Assembly: GCA_034190875.2 (NCBI GenBank)
Contig: CM067348.1
Location: 9,557,080-9,621,079, forward strand
Source of the DNA: Urechis unicinctus
Lineage: Eukaryota > Annelida > Polychaeta > Xenopneusta > Urechidae
DNA: 64,000 bases
Reading direction: 5' to 3'
Position numbers and translations under genes: made by a program. The notes under the pieces were generated by a model, which saw nothing but the letters and a program-made list of their open reading frames with translations, searched no databases and was not told the origin of the DNA. Of the stretch, positions 1 to 32,035 are shown in pieces; the first letter of the stretch is position 1, and each line of letters opens with the position of its first letter.

Positions 1-557
1 CTATTGGCGCCACTGATCTATCAACGCTGCCCTGGACAGCTGATCGCCACCACCATACACAGATAGTACACACGACCAAGCTCAACAAGACTACTGCCTT
101 GTTCTTGTGCTGTCCGTACTTCATAATACCAAGTCCAACCAAGCACCGCTTTATTGGAAGGTGTAGTTGCTATGGCATTCGTTCTTTCAGCTGCGTTTAT
201 CGACGTGACGTGCTCTCTGAGAAACCTCCAAAATTTTCCATGTTTTCAATGCTGTGCAGCAGCTATCCGACTGATATGGTTAATGCATGCCCTGTCAACG
301 TTGGCTGGCAAAGACGATGTACGCCTGCACTTTGAGCCTATTGGTGTCGCTTCAGATGCACAATCATTATCATATTATGAGACTGCACCCGTACCTGTGT
401 CTACACCTGTAGTGCCGCTGGGTAACCAATACCATAAGTGCTTGGTAAAGGGCATGTGCACCCTGGCACGGCAAAAGTGTGAGGTGGGAGTCACATGCTG
501 TCCAAGACTCATCGACATTTAGCTCGCCCTCATACTATCTTGTATGCATAAGCGTTC

Positions 558-655
558 TTATCGCATGGCACCCTACTCTCAGCCAATCAGAGCTCGAGAA
601 AAAGCTCGGTCTTTTTCCCATATCGCCTCAAACGCACAGTTTGCCGTGCGATAAC
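558..655. repeat. Short palindromic (MITE-like) repeat, copy 1
   Basis: The ends are inverted copies of one another: TTATCGCATGGC on the left and GCCGTGCGATAA on the right. The same ends and a similar interior, read on the opposite strand, occur at 2,244-2,306. No coding capacity. A small non-autonomous inverted-repeat element is the simplest reading. Target-site duplications were not clear. Confidence 0.5.
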
Positions 656-944
656 TGAGAACGTGTCGATATATCACCAAGAAACAATTTCATTTGAGAA
701 GGTCCCTCACAGAGCACCACTGCTCTAACATGGCAACACTACGGAGGGTCTCAATATCACGCACACCTTGCAAGTCTTAAAACGAAGGTTTTTCTCAAAA
801 GTCATTTGCTTGTCAACCGCTAATCTGGTTGCGTATCGCTCATCGGTAAGTCACGGTATTATCCCGGGGGGTGTCTCACTATGTGGAGGTTAGTGGGAAT
901 GTGCCGCCAATTGGGGTCGGTTTTTTGGCATTTTGGTCCCGGGT

Positions 945-1840
945 GGGGGGGGGGGGGGGCACTTAAGTGTATAGAGGTAGTATATATGTGCCGCGCGACA
1001 GGGTATGTTTTTACGGCCTCTCGACTTGTACGACGGGTTTTTGGGCCTCATACTTGTACGACGGGGTATGATTTTCAGCTTCAATCTGTACAACGGGTTA
1101 TACATTCGCATAATACCTTGTACGACGGGGTATGCTTTTGGCCATTTTGACCTTGTACGACGGGTACGGGTTTTCGAGGTCCCGCGGCACACCCCTATCC
1201 AGAATAAGGCCAAGTCCCCCCCCCCCCCCCCCGGGATTTTGGTATACAAATGGGTCGTTATTTCTTAAAGACATGTATAGCAATGGGTCGTTTTTTGGGG
1301 CAATGACCTGGTATACGTTTTTTAACAGCGACTATTTGTTTTGTGATGGGTATCCAATACGATGCTCATTATTGGGTGTTTGCCTGGGTCAATGGACTGG
1401 TTGCGTTCTTTCAAAGACAAGTTTTATGGCATGATAAGCAAACAGAAAGGTCAAGTCCGAACATTATTCTTCCTCTGTTTCCTGAAATATCGTCTACCTC
1501 ATGGTCCAGACGTCCTGGGGCACTCGTTGATAGCCTGCGGACCCGGGTCACACATCTGTGTATTTAGTGGCCGCTATTTAATTAACTAACTTGCCGTTAC
1601 AAACCAGAGCATGGTTGGGAGAGACCACAGTATCAGCAAAGTTACGAAGCTTAATAAACGTACTTTTCATTCTAAAAAAAATTGTATATGAATGGTTCTT
1701 TTTCAGAGGATTTGGTATGTCAATGGTTCCCCTTTCTCACTTTGGCTTGGTATAGATATGGTCCGATTTTTGTTTCCCATGGCGGCTCACCCCTACCCTT
1801 TTCCATGGACAGAACCCTCCACCCACCCCCCCCCCCCCCC
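945..1840. repeat. Degenerate satellite block with long G and C runs
   Basis: Five copies of a motif close to CTTGTACGACGGG lie at roughly 1,027, 1,054, 1,086, 1,118 and 1,151. A second motif close to GGTATACAAATGGGTCG recurs near 1,241, 1,272, 1,309, 1,684 and 1,714. An uninterrupted 15-base G run sits at 945-959, and C runs at about 1,216-1,232 and 1,826-1,840. The open frames across this block are repeat translations, not genes. Confidence 0.6.
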
Positions 1841-2243
1841 ACCCCCGGGGGTATGATCTCCTCGGAATCATGCTGAGGCGCAAAATTCTAACACCTGCTG
1901 AGCCGTGTCTACTGCGCTACAGTGTTGGTGCTGAACCGACCAGCACAAGAAGCACCTCTTACTTACCATTGGGTATCTATAGATGGATCCAAGGGAGCAA
2001 CAAACGCACCATCAGGAACACTAAAATCCGTCTTAAAATCACTGGCGTCTACAAAATCTCCGCGAGCTCCTATGAAAACCATCATCACCGGCAGCTGAGA
2101 CTGAGTAGGGGATTAAGGGTATATCTCTCAAATTTACAGGTCCCCGGTAGATACCTTACATAACATAGGTTCACGCTAATTATCATTATTAGGAGACAGC
2201 GTCGTGCTTGATTATCGCGTGTAGGTGCCATCGCGATAAGTAT

Positions 2244-2306
2244 GTTATCGCACGGTCATGCGGGTGATATGGGGAAAGAACACGAGGACGCGGACCATGC
2301 GATAAC
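2244..2306. repeat. Short palindromic (MITE-like) repeat, copy 2
   Basis: A 63-bp segment beginning GTTATCGCACGGTC and ending GACCATGCGATAAC, so the termini are inverted repeats with one or two mismatches. It is related to 558-655 in opposite orientation, which supports a dispersed family rather than chance. Confidence 0.5.
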
Positions 2307-4162
2307 CAACACGTAATGGTCAGCTGGCGCACGTAGGCGAGTGTGAACAGTCCAGATATTTACCTACACACAGCGATTCACCTTTTGTTAGCGCAGCGTC
2401 AACGATCCTTGCATGAAGAGTGGGTTATGTACAACACGAGCATGTTAACAGGTTAAAGGACAGTGACATAATGTGGAGGCTTGAAGTGGTCCTTCAGGCA
2501 AAAGTTTCTTAATATTTGTTAATCTCATAAGAAAATCATTTTCCTAATTTACATTCATTACGCTTTTCGTGTGTCCACTAGAATGATAAGCGAGTGAAAC
2601 ATGCTTGACCACTCGGACACCGTGCGAGTTTGGTAACGTGCATTGCAGCAACAACTCTGTCCCTTTCGCTGTGTTAACTTGTCGTCGGTATCAGTTAAAT
2701 ACTTCTGGGAGAGCCCTGGGTTTTTATTGAGGCAAGTTCATCGGGCACATGCCTCCTGTCAGAAGAACTGCGGACCAGCTGAGATACGAGCACACTTAAG
2801 ACCGAACCTAGCCGTGCATCGATGATGAAGTAGGTATGAAACCGGTTGACAACATATAGCCCAGATGAAGTGTGTTTGGACGTTGTCAATTAGGTATTGC
2901 AGTGTAGCCCTGCGCAGACGTATCATTTCATCGTAACTTAGACGTCCTGCAGGGTTAATTTAAGTGATGAAATCGGTATGGCCGCAGTATCCTAGGTTTT
3001 TTCTCTGATGAATAAGTAACGGGTGAATAAGACTCCAGTGGCAGGTTTACAACAGTGTGGTATAACAAACAAGGCTCTCGGTAAAAATCAACAATTTATT
3101 CAGAGGCTACAGTCTAACTGAAGAGCTTAAAGCTAGGCGAAGAGGGCTACCTCTGACTGACTGATGTGTCGAGCAGTGCCAATGTCAGACGGCGCTACCC
3201 CAAAATCGACAGAAGCACACAGGATTAATGAGACGAAGCAACGAGAGATCTTATTGGTCGAGGCAGCCGTGCCCCTAAATTTCATGTGATTTTAAGATTG
3301 ATGTTTAGAAAAGCCGAGTACTGCACACACGTGGCGTGTTCGTGTATTTTGCCGAGAGTGACCTCTCTTAGCGTAGTTATAAGCTCATCGGACTAACCCA
3401 CAAGAGACAGCTAGGCATATTCCCCACCCACTATACAACGTTATGACCAACCATCTGTACATTATGACCAGGCCCAGTTCACCTACCCCAGCAACTGATC
3501 GAGACAAAATGATAGCACAACCAAAACATACTAGTCACACCACAAGGCTCATATTACACGATATTGGTCAGGTCACATGACTGCCAGATCTACTTCTTAA
3601 ATTATAAATATCCACTTTGCTTGGCTAATATAAAAAAACTAAGAAAAAATGAAAATGAACTGAAATACACTGTAATTGCGAATTCGTGGGCAAAGATTGC
3701 TTTTTTTCAAGCGTATTAGATGATTACTAGATATGCACAGCCAACAGAAGTGAAAGAACTTAGTGGATATAAGTGGTATGGAAATAATGGAATTCTGAAC
3801 AATTCTTCCCGATTGGTATGATGTGACCGTGGCAAAGCAGAAACAAAATGAAGCACACTCAATGTTTGGACTAACACCCCAATGGCAAGAACCTTGGCCC
3901 CGCCAATATTGATCTGTCTAGAAACAAAACAACCATGTCAACCGCTCCAAACCAGACTCACCAGCATAATTCATCATCATCTCACCAGAGATCCCACCTC
4001 ATCCAAACTAAGGCACCCAGGGGAATCAAGAGTTGTAGGAGTGATGGTTGGGTGATGATAAAGTGATGATGAACCGGAGACATCCCCACATAACCTTATC
4101 CAGACCCCTGTCAGGTAACATACATATTATCACAGGACACAATGGAATGAGCTTATACATAT

Positions 4163-24695
<20,533 letters not shown>

Positions 24696-27040
24696 GTTTA
24701 TTTCCCATTGCGCATGCGTTGTCAACGAAAACAGCCGGTCTGTATGAAGAGCCTTTTCACGATTACAAAATACAACACTGCACATTTGCATCATAGTTGA
24801 TTTCAATCAATTTCAAACTAATAGATTTCTCACAAGACATTAAATTGATTGTTTGAGTAAACCATAGATAAATAAGGGTTATTTATTCCAATACTAATAC
24901 AAACACAGAAAACCTGTGCTATTTAGCTCTTACGAACTAAGTACCTGACATTGGGCTAGTGCTTTTACTCTGGATATGATATCTTTGCTTGCTGCTTATG
25001 ATAAGCCTGGCTCATTGACATTCCCTGAATGTTATGACATAACAAGGATCAAAGGTTTCAGCAATTTGGATTGGGGAAACTAGGCAAAGTGCATCACCCC
25101 TGATAGTTGACGATCTGATATCCCATAAAACTTAAATGTACATATTGCCTACCATAAGTGTCGGCGAAAATCAAACCACCCTGTTATCTTTTGAGCAATA
25201 TTGTGTTAATCTGTTAACACGACTCGTTAACACAATAACGCTACTGTCATCATATAGTTTGTTTTATGATAAAAGTAGGTACTGTAGATTTATGTCGTTT
25301 GACTTATTGTTAATTAAATATATCACCAAGTATTCATAACCCGTTTGACCCTGGATGCAATTGCCTGTCACATAATTCCATTTATTAGCCGCGCACGACG
25401 GTAATATAAATATCGTGCACGGCTACCATTCATAATCAAACGTGATAGGAAGTTGCTATTGGCACGGAAGCCGGGCCAACAACAACACAGTCTCGCGATG
25501 CATGCACGGAAACCGTGCACGGAATGCTCTGATGGCGTGTTATTCGCCCGGAAACCGTGCAAACAACTGAACTATCATCTATATGCACGGGACATGATAT
25601 CTATTGGTTGTGTTGAATAAATCCAGTTCTACTAGACAATTTAAGTCAGCATTTGACAAGGTTCAGCATTTGACTAGATTTAAATAACATTGCATTTCAT
25701 GCCATGAGTTTATTTGTACTTTTGATTTGAAGAACGAAATGGTATGTTCAGGACGTCCTTATCGTTGTGGAGAACCACGTGATTCTTACACATTTCTAAG
25801 GGGATATTGCCTTATATGTACATGCATGCATGCCAAATGTACAAGATAAGCCAGTTTAATAGGTTGTTAAGACTATAAGTACTCGTTGTTGAGCCTTAGT
25901 ACCTAGGTGATTCACAACTGGTTCTTTGTCTAACCATAATCTTGTATTTCTTCCTGATTTCCCTATGCTATAAATATCCAAAATCATCAGGGAGATAACG
26001 AATCCTAATACTCTGTTGGGTATTTATGATGTATAATCTTTTTCACACCTGTACTTCTCATGTGATGATAGTGATGTCATGTTATAATAGTAACCGTGAG
26101 AATAACAAATAAGCTTATCTTTGCGTGCACGGTAACCCGACAAATGACTACTAAGTCCACCATTGCACGGCAAAAGATTTTTCAATTCGGCATCAATGTT
26201 CATGGACCGAAAGACTTTCAGGTGTTCGACAGTCTGCATTGATTTGTTTGATATTGGTGAAAGACTCCTTGTCTTGTTGAAGGTTGACAAATACTGAAAA
26301 TATACTGTGATTAGTTGTCCAAAATATTAGGTAGTCTATGTTGAATAATTATACAACTGATAAGGCTTTTGTATCCTGGCAAATGTTTACTCAAAATGTC
26401 TGTATTTATGACGTCTTGGTTAGACAAGCATCATGTTCATCGTCTGGCGTTGACGTGCGCTGTTTCTACTGTCTTACTGTCGTGTTTAACGAATACAACG
26501 TTGTTTTCTTGACCAAACACTTCAACTCCCTCTACCAGTGATTCAAAAGAATCAAATCTCGCTCCTATGTCCATGGCATCCTTCCACCTCGGCGACGGAA
26601 ACGAAAGTGACGAAAGAATATCCCGCCACAGGATGTTTCATATGCGCATGCGTATCTCCCGTGCACCAAACCATCAAGCGGATGGTTATTGGCCCGGTTT
26701 CCGTGCCAATAGACACTACGAACGTGATATATCGCGATATTTCACCCAATTTATAACAAGCATTCTGTGGCATTGCTTATTCATTAAGATCAGCACAACG
26801 AAGAAACAAATGATGTGCCACACAGAAAATCCTTTGTCCTTAGGAAATTTATGTTTCGTTATTTACTCTGAAAATACATCTGTGTATATAACATCTTGTT
26901 GTAATTTGTAGCCCGGTTGGACGGTACGTCGTGCATGGCTATTTATGTGATGGGCTAGCATGGCTATTGTATTTGTGGACATTTCATTTTCAGACTGCTG
27001 ATGGTTACACAGACATCATATTTCTATTGTAAATGTGACC
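24696..27040. promoter_or_regulatory. Head-to-head intergenic region between COG3 and PARL
   Basis: COG3 starts leftward at 24,695 and PARL rightward at 27,041, so both promoters must lie in these 2.3 kb. I see no clear TATA box. The stretch is occupied by repeat pieces: GCACGG-rich palindromes at 25,385-25,425 and about 25,457-25,560, a related segment on the other strand at about 26,590-26,715, and a 25,085-25,125 segment related to 30,535-30,640. No coding exon was recognised. Confidence 0.5.
25385..25425. repeat. Palindromic repeat, left member of a pair around PARL
   Basis: Begins TTAGCCGCGCACGACG and ends CGTGCACGGCTA, so the ends are inverted repeats. The reverse complement of 31,015-31,062 matches it almost throughout except for a few extra bases in the centre. 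Confidence 0.65.
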
Positions 27041-27266
27041 ATGTTGCTGAGATCATGTCTCTCCCGCAGTGGGTTAACATCCTGTCGCAAAGTGGTGCTT
27101 CGAGGATTTAAACGGAAAGCTGAAACTCCTAAGGATGTTCAATCTGAGAGTGAAGGCGTCAGTCTTGGTCTTCGGGGTCTTGTAAAGCCGCTTCAATTTA
27201 CAATATTGGTGATTAAACAATTTATGTCACATTTCTCAGTTTAATGTGAAACATACATATATATAT

Positions 27267-27316
<50 letters not shown>

Positions 27317-27373
27317 TATATATATATATATCAATATATATATGTATGTTTCACATTAGACTATGCATATATG

Positions 27374-27424
<51 letters not shown>

Positions 27425-27438
27425 GTATATATATATAA

Positions 27439-27495
<57 letters not shown>

Positions 27496-29951
27496 CATAT
27501 ATGCATAGTCACACAAAAATGTATATGATATATATTTTCATTAATTTTTTTACTGTTTCAATTTGCTCTGTTGAACAAAATAGTTATAACTGTTCAGCCA
27601 ACACTTATCTATCTTCATATTAGTTTTTAATGGTAAGTTGCTTTCTTTTGGTTTCATAAAAAAACAGGTTGGTGGATGTAGCTACGTTGGATGTGCTGTA
27701 TGGGAATATGAGAATAAACTCAGTGCTCATCGTAACCGAACCATGGTGGCACCACCAGACTTCTTCCACAAAGCAGGAAGTCTGCGCCAACGTGTACGTT
27801 CCTCATTAAAATTTCTATAGCTTTCCATCATTGAAAAATATTGAAGTTAGACCATTGGACAATAAGAGAATATACTGTAAGTGTTGTCTTTGGTCCATGT
27901 CTCGATTAAAGAGGTTGATAATTGGTTTTTGTGTGTTTTTGAACCATTTATCTGTTAGTAATGATAGCTTGGATAGCTTAATGGATGCAAGCGGTAGTTG
28001 GGCGTGATAGACGATCTGGATGGTTGGATGCATTGTGAAGGATTAGAATTTGTGTATTGTTTGAGTCAGGTTCACTTCTACCTCTGATTACAGGTTAATG
28101 AATTTTGGAATGGTCTTGATAGTGGAAGGAAGGTGGCTTTTGGTATCATTGGTATCAATGCTGTTGTGTTATTGATGTGGAGAACCGTTAGAACCCCATT
28201 TATGAAGAAATGGTTTAGCGCTTCTCCATACTCAGGTGATATTGTTTTTCTATTTATCCTATCAGAATTATTGTTGTTGGAGTAACTATTGTTTTATCAA
28301 CTGAGTTTTCAAGATTGATTCTTAATGGTTGTATTATGATAATAATCCTGTTGTAAGGAGATGATAATACACAACCATGTATACCAAATGGGTGAATGCA
28401 GTTAAGGTGTTCAGTACAAGCATCACCATTGCATTGTTACCCGTTATGACATCAAAAGATTAACAGGTTACTGCCCACAAATTCAAGGCTCAAATAATCA
28501 TTGCTATAAATAGCACTTGTCAAACAAGTTTGATGTCATATGTGAAATTGTACATTTCACTTGATTATGGATGATTTAGCCATCTGCATTTAGGATGTTC
28601 TAATAGCTTGCGTATGTTTCTTAAGATGCTCCCTGCTGGCCATGTTGCTCTCCGTATTCAGCCACTACAGTCTCGTCCATATCTTCTGTAATATGTACGT
28701 CCTCTTGTCATTTTCGTCGGCTGCCTCCTCCTTTCTTGGACGTGAACAGTTAACAAATTTCTATCTCACTGCGGGTCAGTTGCCTCACCCCATCTTCAAT
28801 CGATCGCCTATGTATGATTGTGACATGTAGTAGCAATCACAAATGTCAGACAAAATTGAACAAAGCTGTTATGTATTTTGCGACTGACTCGAAATTGTTG
28901 GCTGCTACTGATATAATTACAGTGTTGCAGGTGTGGTAGCCAGTCTAGCCAGTTATGCTTTCAAGGTCACTCGGTTCAACCCTGTAGTATCTTTAGGGGC
29001 TGTAAGTACACAATTATTGATTTACAGCTTTCATGATCACCATTGTCGATAATACTAATACAATAATAAAGTTAATACAATGTTGATGTAGTTTATTCAT
29101 GCAGAAGTGGATTTGTTTTTGCATTTCACCAAGGAGTATTTGTTCGTCCTGTGTCTAATTTGCAGTCAGGTGCTATTATGGGGTTGCTTGGTCTAGTGGC
29201 AACTAAGATGCCTGAAGCTCGTCTCAGTATTGCATTTGTCAGTGAGATATTCCCTCATTCATTCACTGCCAAAAATGTAAGTCAGAGAGTTGTTTCATGT
29301 CTAAGTTCTTTGTGTTGCAGTTCTACAGTTGTTTCAAAGAACTACCTCAATGAAGTTTATTTCATATATATGATTTTTAAAAATCCAAATTCTGAAGCTG
29401 CCGCATGTTTGGGGTGATTTTATATTAGTGGCTTCCAATACGACATTCTAAAGCAACCATTGTATTAACCAGTTGAGCAATATACAATTTATTAGTATAT
29501 ACTAATATAGTCTTGTTTCTGTATGTTACCAGGGAATAATGGCTCTACTTGTTTTCGATTCTCTGGGACTTCTCCTTGGTTGGCGTCTATTTGATCATGC
29601 AGCTCATTTAGGTGGCCTCTTGTTCGGCATGTCAGTATGATTACTTTTGTTAAGATATTCAGAAGTGATAATGAAATGAGGGACTAATGTTATGATATTT
29701 CTAGTAATTCATTTGCGGGAATATATTTGTCAACAAACACTAAATCTTAACTGTCATGAATTATATTTTTGAGATTGTTTGCATTATACCATGTAATATA
29801 CCATGTAAGATTTACCCATCATAATGTCAGTTATTTGTTATTGATGTATGTATGTTTCAGGTGGTATGGTGCTTATGGGGAAAAGCTTATCTGGAAACGC
29901 AGATTAGCATTCATTACTTGGTGGCACAAGATAAGAGCGCCCAAATCCTGA
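27041..29951 (+). CDS. PARL: Presenilin-associated rhomboid-like protease, mitochondrial (PARL), 8 exons
   Basis: PARL is a rhomboid intramembrane serine protease of the mitochondrial inner membrane; known substrates of the family include PINK1 and PGAM5. Exons: 27,041-27,208; 27,668-27,793; 28,094-28,235; about 28,607-28,774; 28,931-29,001; 29,166-29,276; 29,533-29,630; 29,861-29,951. They sum to 975 nt (324 aa; human 379). The ATG opens a basic, hydroxyl-rich presequence ([11 protein letters not shown]) fit for mitochondrial import. Then come VKPLQFTIL (first membrane segment), [16 protein letters not shown], the catalytic GASG with Ser at 29,166-29,168, and DHAAHLGG with the catalytic His at 29,605-29,607. 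The serine codon is the first of its exon. The exon 4 acceptor is uncertain: TTAAG at 28,625 aligns best with the family but is out of phase by one base, while AATAG at 28,606 keeps phase and adds about six residues. Confidence 0.93.
27242..27358. repeat. Perfect-arm hairpin with (AT)n core, PARL intron 1 (first)
   Basis: The left arm TAATGTGAAACATACATATA and its reverse complement at the right end (to 27,358) enclose (AT)n. It begins 33 bp after the PARL exon 1 donor and could fold into a long stem. Confidence 0.85.
27359..27510. repeat. Perfect-arm hairpin with (AT)n core, PARL intron 1 (second)
   Basis: The arm GACTATGCATATATGCAAAT is repeated inverted at 27,491-27,510, with (AT)n between. 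It abuts the preceding hairpin without a gap. The arms of the two hairpins are unrelated to each other. Confidence 0.85.
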
Positions 29952-30037
29952 CTCTGTGTTATCTAGAGAATATTAACTCAATTGTTGTGTCTTAGCTAAC
30001 CAACAAAACGCCTAATCAAGGCTTGTGTATATGATGA

Positions 30038-30043
30038 AATAAA
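30038..30043 (+). terminator. Polyadenylation signal of PARL
   Basis: AATAAA lies 87 bases after the PARL stop codon, the first such hexamer downstream and at a normal distance. Confidence 0.6.
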
Positions 30044-31014
30044 TTGTTGGCATTGTTTGTGTCATGATTATTATGATCACGCAGCAGTTAATAAAGATTA
30101 TCTATTGAATATAGCTTTAATTCCCATAATGTAAAACAGAGAAAAGCAATGGTTGTTTTTCATGTAGGTCTTGTTGTGTATTATATCTCTGAATGTGTAT
30201 GTCTCATAATCATACTATGAGAAGTAGACATTGTGTTGTTCTTTTATAAATCAGATTATGATACTCAAATTTTGAAAAATTACTGACACCCCTATGCTGT
30301 CATAGCATGCATTACCATTGCACAACAGTACCTTGATTGCTAATGGAATTATCAATACATGGCATCCCACTAGGGCTACAAAATACTATTTTATTCCATA
30401 CAAACACCAATCTAATTATACCACCACATTTGAACTTTTAATGTGCAGTTTGCCTTAAGTATTCATGGTATAGACATATTTTTGTTAAGGAATAAAAGCC
30501 AAAATTATTCGCACATTAATGAAAGTGATTCCTTGCATGTTACCTCGCCCTAATCTGCTAATGGTAAACGATTTGATATCACCATGTAGGCAAGTTACCT
30601 CGCCGCTTATGGTTGACGATCTGATATCACCTCGTATCAACTAACAGTGGCCGAATGGACGTAAGACGAACCTCAAACTAGGACAAGTGATATCGAAAGT
30701 AATCAATACAGGAAGATTTTACTCGAAATGCCCAATTGTAAGCTGAACACTCCGTAAGTGTGTAATTCACCAATGGCAGTGGCTGCTTCTAGATTAACCA
30801 CTATGGAATTATAAATCGTGCATACCCAGTAATGCGAATTAATATTCATGACATATATTCAAGTTGAAATGATATCGTATAGGCCATTTATCTCAACTTA
30901 TCAGCTTTAGTAGAGTTAGGGTCAACTCGTACTCAAACCGACTCGTACCCAGACCAACTCGTACCCAAGTTTAAAGAGTAATACCGGACTTACGTGTGAT
31001 TCACTTATATACAA

Positions 31015-31062
31015 TTAGCCGTGCACAACGTATATATTTATATTACCGTCGTGCGCGGCTAA
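31015..31062. repeat. Palindromic repeat, right member of a pair around PARL
   Basis: TTAGCCGTGCAC at one end, GTGCGCGGCTAA at the other. On the reverse strand it matches 25,385-25,425, so the two copies bracket PARL in opposite orientation, 5.6 kb apart. Confidence 0.65.
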
Positions 31063-31290
31063 TATACAATACCGTTGGCTATAAACATCATCAATATAAA
31101 TTTCCATTATTTTGATAAGCAATCCCGCATGTGGTGTCGCCCTCAACAGCTAATTTTTTCTCATTGCCGACGCTATAGGAAAACACCGCGGCTCTATAAA
31201 TTATCTCACCGCCCAATTGGAACTGTTTCACTTATGTGCTCACATAAAAAAAAACCCAGCACCACAGCCGTGTGCACAAAAAGCCCCTAG

Positions 31291-31490
<200 letters not shown>

Positions 31491-32035
31491 TGTGTGTCGT
31501 GTGTGTGTGTGTGGGTATATTACTGTAGCCATTGGTGGCTGGGATATTTCGCATCATGGGAGATTATTTTTCGAGCAATACTAACTGAAGAGGAACTGTA
31601 AAAATCCATTTCAAGCTGATTTCTGGACGATCAGCCTTCCAAGCTGTCATTTAAAGTTTATAAGAGAAACGACCAGAAGAGTTTATTGATCTAACTTTTA
31701 GTAGATAAGAACTGACTTGCTTCAATGGCTTACCAGTAATTGTGCATATTGGAACACACGTTTTACGTCAAGTCTCATGTTCAAGCACCTGAGGGAAACG
31801 CGATGCTACGTGTGGATGTGATACCCCCATGAGTGACTATGGTGAATGATGTCAGTTATCATTCTCTCCACCTTGTGCTGTCCTGTTAATGATGTGGAGT
31901 TATTCTTTAGAATGATATTGATGCACAGGAAATGTTATAATAAACTACAAACTTTACAACACCTTAGCAATAGTGTTGGGTGATGTATGTGTGTTTTTGT
32001 CCTTTGAAGTTATTGTATCATTGTTTGCTGTACAG

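Larger units (their letters stand above)
1..4162. other. Gene-poor left flank, no recognised gene
   Basis: No exon of a known family was recognised here. One frame is open from base 3 to base 335 (it may continue left of the window) and a second from 154 to 522, but neither resembles a family I know and neither has convincing splice sites. The stretch holds the degenerate satellite at 945-1,840 and the palindromic repeats at 558-655 and 2,244-2,306. From about 2,310 to 4,160 I see only non-repetitive AT-rich sequence, part of which may be the 3' untranslated region of COG3. Confidence 0.5.

Noticed and set aside
154-522. 122-codon open frame near the left edge
   Set aside because: No recognisable domain, no splice or promoter support, and another frame over the same DNA is equally open.
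26024-26290. 88-codon minus-strand open frame upstream of PARL
   Set aside because: Overlaps repeat-derived GCACGG sequence and resembles no protein family I know.
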